A stretch of DNA of 64,000 nt from Paenibacillus catalpae. Lineage in GTDB: Bacteria; Bacillota; Bacilli; Paenibacillales; Paenibacillaceae. Shown one piece after another: positions 54,570 through 63,645 of the stretch (the stretch's first letter is position 1; each line of letters opens with the position of its first letter). Under the pieces are notes generated by a model that was given only the letters and a program-made list of their open reading frames with translations, ran no database searches and was not told the origin of the DNA. The position numbers and the translations under genes were made by a program. The stretch is taken from the NCBI RefSeq assembly GCF_900112695.1, contig NZ_FOMT01000001.1:1612001-1676000 (forward strand), written 5' to 3'.

Positions 54570-55990
54570 GCAAGCTGCCGAATACCCTTCTCCATCTGCT
54601 TCAATGTGGCATACGAATAGGACAGCCGCAGATGTTCCTGATCCGTTTTGTCATAGAGATAACCGGGATTAAGCAATACCCCATTATTAAGGGCGGCTTC
54701 GAATAATGCCGGGATGGATATACCGCTATTAAGTTTAAGCCAAATATAAAACCCTCCGCCAGGCACCTTCCATTCTGCCTTTCCCTTCAAATAATGCTCC
54801 AGCAGCTGAAGCATATAGGAACGACGGGTCCGAAGCTCCTTCCTGACAAAGTCCAAATGCTCCCCATATTGCCTCTGCCGAAGAAATTGCATGACCGTCC
54901 ACTGGGATAAGGTGCTCGCTCCATAGTCCGACTGCATCTTCACGTCCGCAAGCCGATGGATAACCTGCTCCGGTCCAATCACCCAGCCGATTCTCAGCCC
55001 GGGACTTAATGTCTTCGACATACTTCCGATATACAGGACAAGCCCGTTCTGATCCAGTGCCTTGATCGGCGGAGGCGACGGCTCATCCAGCCAAAGATCG
55101 CGATAAGCATCATCCTCCATCATCGGGAGCTTTTGCTGCACGCACAATTGATAGATCTCATGCCTTCTCTTGTCGGACATGACCGTACCCGTAGGATTAT
55201 GGAAGCTTGGAATCGTATAGAGAATCGTTCCTTTCCCGCTTCTTGCGTAATGCTCCAGCCCCTTCACGGCCAATCCCTCTTCATCCATCGGCAGACCGGA
55301 CATGCTCATTCCGGCAGATTGAAAGACCTGAAGCGACTGCAGATAGGACGGTGATTCCGTTAACACGGAGGAACCGTTCTTAAGCAGACCAAGTGCGATG
55401 AGCTGCAGGGCTTGAAGAGCACCGGATACGATAAGAACCGAATCCGGAGATACTTTGACGCCATATTGAGCCATATGCCTGCTTATTTCCTCGCGAAGGG
55501 TATAAAGCCCACGTGGCTCAGGATAGCCAAAATCCTTCATCTGTGATGGCATCTGCAGCAAAATTCTCTCCATCGCTTGCGGATAGAGATCCGGCGAAGG
55601 TTCACCCGTACCTAGACGGATAATGTCAGGGATAAACTCTGCATGGTTAATATCCTGAATCGTACGTTGGTTGGGCCGATGAACCCCCGTCTTCACGTAA
55701 GATTCCCAGTCCGGCAGCTTGGGTATGTTCTGATCGCCCATTATGGCAGCAACGATTGTCCCGCTCCCGCTCTTCCCAACAATCAGACCTTCTGCCGCAA
55801 GCTCCGCGAAGGCTTGTACAACCGTGCTCCGATTCACGTCAAAAGCTTTCGCAATGGCTCTCTCTGTAGGAATACGGCTGCCTGGCGGCCATTCTCCACG
55901 TTCGATTTTGTCCCGGACATAGTCTATGATTTGCCGGTACAGCGGTATTCCATTGTCTCTGACCGGCCTCCAATTGGTTTCAAACTTCAT
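54554..55990 (-). CDS. MocR-family regulator (GntR HTH plus aminotransferase domain)
   Basis: 478 residues. GntR winged helix at 1-75 (GIPLYRQIIDYVRDKIERGE; RAIAKAFDVNRSTVVQAFAEL), then a fold-type I aminotransferase domain at 115-478 with the PLP Lys in YIGSMSKTLSPGLRIGW. MocR proteins sense PLP or amino acids and control a neighbouring gene, often divergent. Here the divergent gene is a LysE-type exporter, the likely target. Confidence 0.92.
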   Translation of the reverse strand: MKFETNWRPVRDNGIPLYRQIIDYVRDKIERGEWPPGSRIPTERAIAKAFDVNRSTVVQAFAELAAEGLIVGKSGSGTIVAAIMGDQNIPKLPDWESYVKTGVHRPNQRTIQDINHAEFIPDIIRLGTGEPSPDLYPQAMERILLQMPSQMKDFGYPEPRGLYTLREEISRHMAQYGVKVSPDSVLIVSGALQALQLIALGLLKNGSSVLTESPSYLQSLQVFQSAGMSMSGLPMDEEGLAVKGLEHYARSGKGTILYTIPSFHNPTGTVMSDKRRHEIYQLCVQQKLPMMEDDAYRDLWLDEPSPPPIKALDQNGLVLYIGSMSKTLSPGLRIGWVIGPEQVIHRLADVKMQSDYGASTLSQWTVMQFLRQRQYGEHLDFVRKELRTRRSYMLQLLEHYLKGKAEWKVPGGGFYIWLKLNSGISIPALFEAALNNGVLLNPGYLYDKTDQEHLRLSYSYATLKQMEKGIRQLATSIP

Positions 55991-56003
55991 CGGTTTCCCC
56001 CAT

Positions 56004-56077
56004 TACGCTTGACATTGGTTTGGTTGGGCTGACAACCAGCCGTTTGGATGGCGACAACGCCAGGTTAACCCTATACA
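56004..56077. promoter_or_regulatory. Divergent MocR/LysE control region
   Basis: Holds GGTTG/CAACC (about 56022-56038) and TGGCG/CGCCA (56049-56062) inverted repeats and a -10-like TATACAAT at 56072-56079 for the LysE gene, without a good -35. This is what an activator-dependent promoter looks like. Confidence 0.4.
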
Positions 56078-56107
56078 ATGAGACCATATTTCCAACATTG
56101 AAAGGCT

Positions 56108-56716
56108 GTGTTACCGTTGCCGTTCCTGCATGGTTTATTGCTTGCCATCGGTTTGATTCTGCCCCTCGGGGCGCAAAACGTATTTATATTTTCCCAAGGC
56201 GCGCTGCAGCCCAGATTCCGCATGACCCTGCCCGTCGTCATTGCTGCGGCGTTATGTGATACGGTGCTCATTCTGATGGCGATTCTTGGAGTCTCTGTTC
56301 TTATTATAAACGTCCCCGTCCTCAAAACCATTCTTATTGCAGCCGGGGTTATCTTCCTTGCCTACATCGGATGGGCGACCTGGCGTTCTGCAGGAAGGCT
56401 GCAAGCGACAGACGAGCGATACTCTCCCCGTAAACAGATCATGCTGGCCGTCTCGGTCTCCCTCTTTAATCCACATGCCATCATGGATACGATTGGGGTA
56501 ATCGGTACAAGCTCCTTGCATTACAGCGGGCTGGAAAAAGGAATGTTCACCTTGGCCTGTATTATCATTTCGTGGCTCTGGTTTTTCTCTCTCGCCTCTG
56601 CCGGTCGATTGCTAGGCAAGCTGGATACAAGCGGGAGACTGATGAAAATAATGAACAAACTGTCGGCAATCCTCATCTGGACTTCCGCGGTCATCATGGC
56701 GGCAATCAATCTATAG
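56108..56716 (+). CDS. LysE/RhtB-family amino acid exporter
   Basis: 202 residues and about six membrane helices. GLILPLGAQNVFIFSQGALQ is the LysE N-terminal motif, and SLFNPHAIMDTIGVIGTSSL contains the NPHA-D segment of the family. The start is GTG 56108 close behind AAAGG, or TTG 56117 with looser spacing. Exports lysine, arginine or similar; divergent from a MocR regulator that probably controls it. Confidence 0.88.
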   Translation: MLPLPFLHGLLLAIGLILPLGAQNVFIFSQGALQPRFRMTLPVVIAAALCDTVLILMAILGVSVLIINVPVLKTILIAAGVIFLAYIGWATWRSAGRLQATDERYSPRKQIMLAVSVSLFNPHAIMDTIGVIGTSSLHYSGLEKGMFTLACIIISWLWFFSLASAGRLLGKLDTSGRLMKIMNKLSAILIWTSAVIMAAINL

Positions 56717-56727
56717 CCTCGCAAACG

Positions 56728-56759
56728 CATGAAAGACCAACTGCTGTTGGTCTTTCATG
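56728..56759. terminator. Hairpin between the lysE and ger2 converging units
   Basis: CATGAAAGACCAAC pairs with GTTGGTCTTTCATG, loop TGCT; T run is weak on both sides. Confidence 0.7.
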
Positions 56760-56766
56760 GTCTCTC

Positions 56767-57993
56767 TTATGGCCCGATCTGTTCTTTCTCGACCTTCTGA
56801 GTCTTCAGATCAGGACGCCTTAATGTGAAATTGCTTTTCACTTCTACGTCCGCTCTCGTAAACAACGAATTCCACTCCTTCGCGATCGGTTTGAATTTGC
56901 GGAAATGATAGCGGTAATAATGCTGGCCAAAGCCAAACACATCTAGCCCAAATTTCTTTTGAACATAACTAACCGTCTCTTGCATCTGTTCATTGACGTA
57001 ATTGGAGGTCATCTGCTCAATCGTTTCGTAGCCTTTAATCGTCGTCAGCTTCATGTTGCGGTCAATGCTTGTGATTTTTCCGTCCCCTTGGATATTAACC
57101 ACTATTTTCGGCTTGTCGCCGTTCATCTTGACATGCATATGAGCGTGCATATGGTAGAACTGAACATCAATGCCACCGGGACTTGTTTGCTTGCCTCCCG
57201 GTCCAGGAATCGCAAACAAAGTGTTATTCACATAATCACCTGCCAGCATGACCATTCGGGTATGCTCATTCGACAAATATCCGATCAGCTTATCGCCTCG
57301 AAATACGGCTGCCCCTGCCATCTTGACAACAGCCGCCGGAGAGATCGTCTTAATGGCGTCAAGACTTTCACTTTTTTCAACATCACCCGATATTGTAATG
57401 GCCCCGAGCAGCAGCCCACGTCCTTCGGTTAGCAAAGCTTGTGCAATATCGAATAAATGGCTCCTCGGAACACCTCCGTATACTTTCCGGTAGGTCTCAA
57501 CCTGCGTTTGTATTTTATACCCCGCATATAGTCCCCTTGCATATACTGTCTTCAGGAAATCTGACGCCGGAGCTCCCTTCCCCACCAGCACGATCACATC
57601 CTCACGGACATATCGGTTCCGCTGCAACACATCCATAAACTGATTGATCCCTTTGCGGGCAAGCCTTTCATCAATAATGATGACCCGGAAATGAGAAATC
57701 AGAATCATCCTTTCTAAATTTTCATTAATTCTCTGAGTAGCTTCAGCTATCGAATTTCCTTCCTTCGAGAAAATGACGGTAGGCGTCCCCCCTTTTCCCC
57801 CTTTGTTCGGATCGGTCTCCAAGGCATTGACAATTTCAAAGGTCACCTTATATTTCATATTATCCCCGGGCTCCAGTGCCATTCCGGTCACCATGGATGC
57901 CTTGTTCAACTCGGTTTGATCCCAGCACCCCGTACCACCCAGCACTACAGCTGTACATAGAATAAGAACAAGGAAGACACGGCAGGTTTTCAT
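56767..57993 (-). CDS. Spore germination lipoprotein, Ger(x)C family (operon 2)
   Basis: 408 residues. Signal peptide with lipobox GTGC at Cys23 followed by the canonical WDQTELNKASMVTGMALE. The middle (GVPRSHLFDIAQALLTEGRG) and C-terminal (QKKFGLDVFGFGQHYYRYHF) motifs are textbook Ger(x)C, unlike operon 1. Last gene of operon 2, with a 4-bp overlap to gerA. Confidence 0.94.
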   Translation of the reverse strand: MKTCRVFLVLILCTAVVLGGTGCWDQTELNKASMVTGMALEPGDNMKYKVTFEIVNALETDPNKGGKGGTPTVIFSKEGNSIAEATQRINENLERMILISHFRVIIIDERLARKGINQFMDVLQRNRYVREDVIVLVGKGAPASDFLKTVYARGLYAGYKIQTQVETYRKVYGGVPRSHLFDIAQALLTEGRGLLLGAITISGDVEKSESLDAIKTISPAAVVKMAGAAVFRGDKLIGYLSNEHTRMVMLAGDYVNNTLFAIPGPGGKQTSPGGIDVQFYHMHAHMHVKMNGDKPKIVVNIQGDGKITSIDRNMKLTTIKGYETIEQMTSNYVNEQMQETVSYVQKKFGLDVFGFGQHYYRYHFRKFKPIAKEWNSLFTRADVEVKSNFTLRRPDLKTQKVEKEQIGP

Positions 57994-59399
57994 GTGACCC
58001 TCCTCTTATCCCACCGGGAGAATAGAGACATGTAAGGCACGCCAAAGGATTCAATCCTTGTCAGCTGTACCATCAGCAGGCAGCAGCCCAGTACAAGCCC
58101 ATACAACCCGATTAGAGAGCTGAGCAGAATTAGACCAAACCGGAAAAACCTCACTTTGGAGCCAAACGTATAGATAGGTGCAACAAAGCCGGATATCGCC
58201 GTGAGCGATACGACAATCACATTAATGTTGGAGACAACCCCCGCTTGAACCGTTGCTTCCCCGAGGACAAGGGCCCCTACAATCGAGATCGTTGGTCCGA
58301 CTAGACGAGGCATGCGTGTACCCGCTTCACGAAGAATCTCAAAGGTAATCTCCATGAGAAGGATCTCAATACTGGCTGGAAAGGGTATCCCTTCCCTCTG
58401 CGCTGCAATACTGGTCAGCAGAACGCTTGGAATAAGCTCCTGATGATAGCTGGTTACCGCAATGTAGAGAGCAGGTACAATAAGCGACAGTACAAAAGCG
58501 AAGTAACGGAGCCAACGGGAAAACACACCAATGACAACCCATTGATATTCATCCTCGGGAGATTGGAAGAAATCAGGGAAAATCGTCGGAACAATTAATA
58601 CAAACGGGCTTCCGTCAACAATGATAGCAATCCGTTTATTAATCATGCAACTGCACACCGCATCCGGGCGTTCGCTGCTATAGACCGTCGGAAACAACTG
58701 AATGCCTTTCCCCTTGGAATGAAACATCTCTTCGATCCGTCCGGAATCAAATAGACTGTCTATGTGAGAGCTGCTCAGCGTTTCCCTCACCTGCTTCAGT
58801 ATTTCCTCGTCCACCTCACCATCCAGATAAGCCATATAGACAGCGGTATGCGTCAAATAACCCAGTTCATACTTCTCAAAGCGGAGCTTCACATTGTTAA
58901 AACGTCTGCGGATCAGACTCATATTGGTATCGGCCGATTCCGTAAAGCCTTCCTTTGGCCCGCGGACGACATTTTGCGTCGAAGGCTCCTCAATTGATCT
59001 GGAGTTCAAAGTTCTGACATCAAGAACAAGGACTTGCGCGCATCCCTCAATGAAGATAGCGGCATTCCCAAGCACGATTTTGAACATCACATCGTCTATA
59101 TTCTGCAAGGTTTGATGACTGAGCCCGGAGTAAGCGCTGATCTCGAGCTGTTGGAAGGTCTCCTCCTTGCTTATCGGCTCCTTATGCTCAGACATGGCCA
59201 GCTTCTTCACGACATGCTCCATAATAAAAGCGGAGTTTGTCATTGTCGTCAAATAGCACATAAGCCCCTTGTACTGCCCGACATCAACGGGTTCGACCGC
59301 AAGGTCCGTCGTTTCACCAAAAACCTGCTTGAGTTGCTTTTTTACTTTCTCCAAACTGTTCATCTGTTCGCCGGTAAGGCTTTGTTCTTCCGTACTCAT
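57990..59399 (-). CDS. Spore germination protein, GerA family (operon 2)
   Basis: 469 residues. Cytoplasmic half with GNAAIFIEGCAQVLVLDVRT and the membrane core with PASIEILLMEITFEILREAG and ALVLGEATVQAGVVSN. About 30 residues shorter at the N-terminus than the operon 1 GerA. Overlaps gerB upstream and gerC downstream by 4 bp each. Third gene of the unusual D-B-A-C order. Confidence 0.94.
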   Translation of the reverse strand: MSTEEQSLTGEQMNSLEKVKKQLKQVFGETTDLAVEPVDVGQYKGLMCYLTTMTNSAFIMEHVVKKLAMSEHKEPISKEETFQQLEISAYSGLSHQTLQNIDDVMFKIVLGNAAIFIEGCAQVLVLDVRTLNSRSIEEPSTQNVVRGPKEGFTESADTNMSLIRRRFNNVKLRFEKYELGYLTHTAVYMAYLDGEVDEEILKQVRETLSSSHIDSLFDSGRIEEMFHSKGKGIQLFPTVYSSERPDAVCSCMINKRIAIIVDGSPFVLIVPTIFPDFFQSPEDEYQWVVIGVFSRWLRYFAFVLSLIVPALYIAVTSYHQELIPSVLLTSIAAQREGIPFPASIEILLMEITFEILREAGTRMPRLVGPTISIVGALVLGEATVQAGVVSNINVIVVSLTAISGFVAPIYTFGSKVRFFRFGLILLSSLIGLYGLVLGCCLLMVQLTRIESFGVPYMSLFSRWDKRRVT

Positions 59400-60502
59400 G
59401 TGGCAGCCCCTTTCCGGTAACGGATTCGAAGCAGTATCAGCGTCAATAACGGTACCAGCAGTTGAAGAGGGATATGCATGGTATAAATAACGTACTTCAA
59501 TCCCTCGGTTACATGCTCGGCGCTATTCCGAGTGACTAGAATCGAGAATGCACCTGCGACCAGAGCAAGAGGAAACGTTAACTTACCCGTTTTCACCTTG
59601 AAAATGCGGGCGATCCCCTCCGTGCAGGCGAATAGAAAGACAGAGCATTTCAAGAGCGTACCAAAAATGATGATCAGCGCGACCACGGCATCCATCCGGG
59701 TAATAATATTGGCAATGTTGATAAGCCGCGCCGCATCCAACAAGGCAAATACGGAGTACTTCTTGCTCTCGATCCCTAGCGACCAGATCTGAAGCAGATC
59801 TGAAATGGTCAGAATTATGCACGCGCTAATGAAGGCATATAACGTTATTTTCCGAAACCCCTTCGCTCCGCCAAGCTCCGGCTGGAAAACAAGAAAAACG
59901 ATGATCTCTCCATAGGGGAACCAGAGTGAATGGGTAAACGCGGATTGGATAACCGGCCACATGCCTTTCGATAAGAACGGAAGCATTTGCTCCAGGATGA
60001 TCGAGCTGCTGAACATTAAAAAGACGGCTAGTGTAACGAGCATCAGCAGGACAATGCATAAGATCAGCGATGCGAAGCGTGCGATGGCTTTAATCCCGCC
60101 TAAAGCCGTATATGCAATTAACATGATAAACAGTGATGTCAGAATCGGTACGGGGGTGATGCGCAGCAAAGCACTCATCACAAGCTCGATCATATCCCGG
60201 ATATTACGGGCTGCAATGTATAAGAAATAAATGGCATAGAGGAGTACAAACATTTTGCCTGCGATTTTCCCCCAGGCTTTCTCCAGCATCGGATAAAGCC
60301 CCAAATCATGCTGCGACGATAACATGGCGCTATACAAGACAATAAAGAGGCATGCCGGGAAAAACGCGACAAGTCCAACCAGCCACGAGTCCGGAACCAC
60401 ACTAGGCGTTCCGAATATAATCGATGTACTCAGCAAAAAAACGAGCTGCAGCGTGAACGTATCCACCGGGTTAACTTTGCTTGGCGTCACGGTTCTCCTC
60501 AC
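59396..60502 (-). CDS. Spore germination permease, GerB family (operon 2)
   Basis: 368 residues, about ten membrane helices of the GerAB/APC type (VDTFTLQLVFLLSTSIIFG, SLWFPYGEIIVFLVFQPEL). The start at GTG 60502 overlaps the upstream small gene by 32 bp; GTG 60490, with GAGGAG just before it, is an equal candidate. Placed ahead of gerA, unlike operon 1. Confidence 0.9.
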   Translation of the reverse strand: MRRTVTPSKVNPVDTFTLQLVFLLSTSIIFGTPSVVPDSWLVGLVAFFPACLFIVLYSAMLSSQHDLGLYPMLEKAWGKIAGKMFVLLYAIYFLYIAARNIRDMIELVMSALLRITPVPILTSLFIMLIAYTALGGIKAIARFASLILCIVLLMLVTLAVFLMFSSSIILEQMLPFLSKGMWPVIQSAFTHSLWFPYGEIIVFLVFQPELGGAKGFRKITLYAFISACIILTISDLLQIWSLGIESKKYSVFALLDAARLINIANIITRMDAVVALIIIFGTLLKCSVFLFACTEGIARIFKVKTGKLTFPLALVAGAFSILVTRNSAEHVTEGLKYVIYTMHIPLQLLVPLLTLILLRIRYRKGAAT

Positions 60503-60740
60503 TCCCTTGCTTATTGGATTGTTTGCCGAATTTCTTCTTCAGGCGGTCGGTCATCTTGAAATCCACCCATGCGGCCATCACAAACGCAGCTGCAAACATA
60601 AAAACGGTCGAGGTGTCCGGGAAGACAGGCAGCAAATCCACAAACACTCGCACAAATGGTTGTTTAAAAACAAGAACATCCAAGCCTGCCATTAGCAGCA
60701 GACCGAGTACCGTAGCGACAAAAACCGCGAGGATGGTCAT
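60471..60740 (-). CDS. Small two-helix membrane protein, possible germinant-receptor D subunit
   Basis: About 89 residues after GGGAGGGTGTCCGA. Two predicted membrane helices (ILAVFVATVLGLLLMAGLDV and TSTVFMFAAAFVMAAWVDF) and a Lys/Asn/Glu-rich tail. Small two-helix D proteins are encoded in many Bacillus germinant-receptor operons and modulate receptor activity; size, topology and position fit. It heads operon 2. Confidence 0.65.
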   Translation of the reverse strand: MTILAVFVATVLGLLLMAGLDVLVFKQPFVRVFVDLLPVFPDTSTVFMFAAAFVMAAWVDFKMTDRLKKKFGKQSNKQGSEENRDAKQS

Positions 60741-60802
60741 TCGGACACCCTCCCTAACTTTTAAGTTATTGTCATTTTGCTCCATTTGGGCTGGAAATAT
60801 GT

Positions 60803-60846
60803 ACAAAAAAAACACTGCGGTGTAACCGAAGTTACAACCGCAGCGC
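60803..60846 (-). terminator. Terminator of the chorismate mutase gene
   Basis: CTGCGGT.GTAAC pairs with GTTAC.CCGCAG, then TTTTTTTT on the minus strand. Confidence 0.92.
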
Positions 60847-60847
60847 T

Positions 60848-61135
60848 TTATACTGCCTTATCTGTAAGAAGAAGCTCTTGATGTCTAGAAATAACGATGT
60901 CCATAATTTTCCGATAAATGTCTACAGCATATTCGGGCCTCAAGCCGTATTGCTCGGAGAGCTCAACAATTTTCTTGAACTGCTGCTCTTCACGATGAGG
61001 ATCCTGTGAATGAAGCTGATGTTCCGCTTTGTATTCCCCTACTGCCTCTGTAAAGATAAATCTTTGTGCCAATAAAGCAATAATCTGTTGGTCCGTCTTA
61101 TCAATGGCTGATCGCAGTCCTTCTAATGCTGTCAT
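60848..61135 (-). CDS. AroQ-type chorismate mutase-like protein
   Basis: 95 residues, all-helical. LRSAIDKTDQQIIALLAQRF is the first-helix signature with the active-site Arg, and VGEYKAEHQLHSQDPHREEQ supplies the catalytic Lys and the Arg/Glu pair. Converts chorismate to prephenate in phenylalanine/tyrosine synthesis, or is a paralogue for a secondary product. ATG 61135 has GGAGGG upstream; an ORF start at 61246 has none. No shikimate genes adjoin. Confidence 0.85.
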   Translation of the reverse strand: MTALEGLRSAIDKTDQQIIALLAQRFIFTEAVGEYKAEHQLHSQDPHREEQQFKKIVELSEQYGLRPEYAVDIYRKIMDIVISRHQELLLTDKAV

Positions 61136-61230
61136 GTGCACCCTCCGTAGTCTGATGTCGCGTAGACGCTTTATAGCGATAAAGCATACATATATATTGA
61201 AGATAACATACAGATGCACCGCCTGTAAAC

Positions 61231-61279
61231 GAAAAAAACCATCCATTCCTGAACAATTCAGAAATAAATGGTATTTTCG
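61231..61279 (-). terminator. Terminator of the DHA2 efflux gene
   Basis: A long stem (ACCAT..TTTCTGAA with TTCAGGAAT..ATGGT, using G-T pairs) followed by TTTTTTT on the minus strand. Confidence 0.8.
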
Positions 61280-61285
61280 TTCGGA

Positions 61286-62758
61286 TTAGTGTCCCATCAT
61301 GACAGGTACTTCTACGTCTGCCCTCTCTTCATCGGACGAACGGACCGGTTTACGCAGCAGCAAGCCCAGCAATGCACCCGCAATGGCGATCACAACGACA
61401 ACAAGGAAGGTCTCTCCATAAGAATGATATAACGCATGAACCGCAGGTGCTTGCCCCGGTTCCACAGCATCGTTAATTTTTGTAGTCAAATAGGTGCTGA
61501 GGCCCGCGATCGCAAACGACGTCATGACCTGCTGAGCTGCAGAAGTGAGCGACGTTACTCGGCCGACCAGACTTGGCGGCGATGCTAATATGAGATACGT
61601 ATTCATCGGCATCATCGACAGCCCCATTCCGATTCCAAACAGGCCGGAGGTAATCAGAATAAGCGTCAATCCGTCATCAGCGGAGATGTTCGATAACAGG
61701 AACGAGGCACCCCCTACTACGCTAAGTCCTGTGACGATAAGCGGCCTCGCGCCAATCCGGTCAAACAGCCTGCCCCCGATTGGCATAAAGATTGCGGAGG
61801 CGATCGCTTGAGGCAGCATAATGAGACCGGATTCGGTAGCCGTATGCCCCTGTACCTGAATGAGCAGCATCGGAATGAGGAAGAACGTCCCCATCAGCGC
61901 GATTTGGGTAAACCATTGTACGATAATGCCCTTGCTGAAATCTCTGGAGCGGAATACCCGCAGCTCCAGAAGCGGCTGCTTGCTCCTAAGCTCAACGAAG
62001 ATAAAGATAAACAAGGCGGCAGCTCCAACAATCAGCCCGGTTAATGTCTGAACCGATGTCCAGCTTGTTCCCCCCTCACTTACCCCATACGATAATGCCG
62101 CGAAAGCAAGCGGTCCAAATATAATGCCCGGAATATCCAGTGATTTCACCGCTTGTCGTTCAATATTCGGCAATGTACGCATGCCGGCAAAGATCCCTAG
62201 AATGCCAAGAGGGATATTAATGAGGAAGATCCAGTGCCAGGAAGCATAATCAATAAACACACCGGCTACAACCGGACCTAATGCCGGAGCAATCAGAACC
62301 GGGATTCCCAACATCCCCATAACGGATCCGACCTTCTCAGGCGGACTCAATCTGTAAATAATGGCAAAGGCAATCGGCATGACCATCCCTCCGCCAAGCC
62401 CTTGAATTACGCGGAACAAGATCAGCATTTCGATATTGCCTGCAAACGCGCATAGCAAGGACCCAACGGTAAACATCCCTACCGACACCAGGAAGATCCG
62501 TTTCGGCCCGAACCTGTCGGATAACCATCCGGCGAGCGGGATAACGGCTGCTTGTGCCAGCGCATAACCTGTAGTCGTCCACTGAACGACGGACAAGTCC
62601 TTCCCGAACTCCTTCATGAAGCCGCTTAAGGCTACGTTCATAGCGGTCCCATCCAGAATAACCATAAATAAACCAACAATAACAGCGATGAGCGGTGCGA
62701 TGATCGACCTGATGGTGAACGTACTCGCATCCGGCACTTGTAGAACCGATCTTGTCAT
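61286..62758 (-). CDS. DHA2-family MFS multidrug efflux transporter
   Basis: 490 residues, 14 predicted helices. IVDGTAMNVAL-like motif near the N-terminus (VILDGTAMNVALSGF), motif A in GWLSDRFGPKRIFLVSVGMF and motif C GIPVLIAPALGPVVAGVFID place it with EmrB/QacA/LmrB exporters. Divergent from a TetR regulator, with its promoter overlapped by a palindrome. Likely exports lipophilic antibiotics or dyes. Confidence 0.93.
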   Translation of the reverse strand: MTRSVLQVPDASTFTIRSIIAPLIAVIVGLFMVILDGTAMNVALSGFMKEFGKDLSVVQWTTTGYALAQAAVIPLAGWLSDRFGPKRIFLVSVGMFTVGSLLCAFAGNIEMLILFRVIQGLGGGMVMPIAFAIIYRLSPPEKVGSVMGMLGIPVLIAPALGPVVAGVFIDYASWHWIFLINIPLGILGIFAGMRTLPNIERQAVKSLDIPGIIFGPLAFAALSYGVSEGGTSWTSVQTLTGLIVGAAALFIFIFVELRSKQPLLELRVFRSRDFSKGIIVQWFTQIALMGTFFLIPMLLIQVQGHTATESGLIMLPQAIASAIFMPIGGRLFDRIGARPLIVTGLSVVGGASFLLSNISADDGLTLILITSGLFGIGMGLSMMPMNTYLILASPPSLVGRVTSLTSAAQQVMTSFAIAGLSTYLTTKINDAVEPGQAPAVHALYHSYGETFLVVVVIAIAGALLGLLLRKPVRSSDEERADVEVPVMMGH

Positions 62759-62791
62759 GTGTATCCTCCATTCGTGACTTCTGTCATTTGG

Positions 62792-62820
62792 ATTATAGCC
62801 ATAAAATGACCGTTGGTCAA
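62792..62820 (-). promoter_or_regulatory. Promoter of the DHA2 efflux gene
   Basis: TTGACC (62815-62820), 17-bp spacer, TATAAT (62792-62797). Near-consensus, so expression must be held down by the repressor site on top of it. Confidence 0.85.
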
Positions 62821-62842
62821 CATTAATTTATACCATTGGTCA
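62807..62842. promoter_or_regulatory. Paired TetR operators in the efflux promoter region
   Basis: TGACCGTTGGTCA (62807-62819), a perfect 5-3-5 palindrome over the -35 and spacer, and ACCATTGGTCA (62832-62842), a second, slightly imperfect copy. A related GGTC...GACC palindrome at 62938-62957 lies ahead of the TetR gene. Confidence 0.72.
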
Positions 62843-62999
62843 TTTTTATTATTGCTTATAATCGGTCTATATATTGTGATTTATGGAGCCATTACTCATT
62901 CAAATTGAATAAATCTATAGTAAAACTTGTACTTATGGTCATTAATTAATTGGACCCATTCCCATAATGGATATGTTATACTGTAGGCAATAACGGAGG

Positions 63000-63590
63000 A
63001 TGATGGCTGTGAACCGAGAAGAGAAAAAGCTCGAGACCAAAAACCGAATACTTGAAGCGGCGATGTGCCTGTTTGCCGAACAAGGCTTTGAAGCCACTAC
63101 CGTCGCCCAAATCACGGAAGCTGCCGGCGTTGCGAAGGGCACTTTCTTCAATTATTTCAAGACTAAAGAGGATGTCCGGGGTAAACTCGACAAATTAGTT
63201 ACGATTGACGAATTAGTCAACCTGAAGGATAAACCCGGTCCCTACACTCCCCGCTTCCTGGCTTTGATCAAGACTTTAGGTGACTCGATGGCTGAGAATC
63301 ACAGCATGCTGCTGTTATCCATTCAGGGCATGCTCGCTAACCATCAGAATATCGAAGAAAGCAAGGACGGGTTCTGTCTTATCATTGATAATCTTGTTCC
63401 CGTCTTTGAGAAAGGCCAGCAGACCGGGGAATTTACCACAACGATTCCGGCTCAAACCATGGCTTGTATTGCCACGCAAATCTATTTGGGCGTGATGCTG
63501 AATTGGGTGATGGGCATATCGAAAGACGGCTTCGGGGATCAGCTTTTGCTCTCCTTCCAAGTGTTTTTCGAGGGGATTTTGAAAAAGTAA
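63000..63590 (+). CDS. TetR-family transcriptional repressor
   Basis: 196 residues. N-terminal HTH (RILEAAMCLFAEQGFEATTV, ITEAAGVAKGTFFNYFKTKE) followed by the helical ligand domain. Starts possible at ATG 63000, ATG 63003 or GTG 63009 after GGAGG. Divergent from the DHA2 pump, with palindromes in the 241-bp gap; probably represses both genes until a pump substrate binds. Confidence 0.92.
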   Translation: MMAVNREEKKLETKNRILEAAMCLFAEQGFEATTVAQITEAAGVAKGTFFNYFKTKEDVRGKLDKLVTIDELVNLKDKPGPYTPRFLALIKTLGDSMAENHSMLLLSIQGMLANHQNIEESKDGFCLIIDNLVPVFEKGQQTGEFTTTIPAQTMACIATQIYLGVMLNWVMGISKDGFGDQLLLSFQVFFEGILKK

Positions 63591-63607
63591 GTAGAGGCAG
63601 ACAAACA

Positions 63608-63642
63608 AGAAAAACCGTGCCGATGGCGCGGTTTTTCTTGTA
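63608..63642. terminator. Bidirectional terminator, TetR and VanZ-like genes
   Basis: AAGAAAAACCG.GCC pairs with GC.CGGTTTTTCTT, loop GATG. Confidence 0.88.
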
Positions 63643-63645
63643 TCT

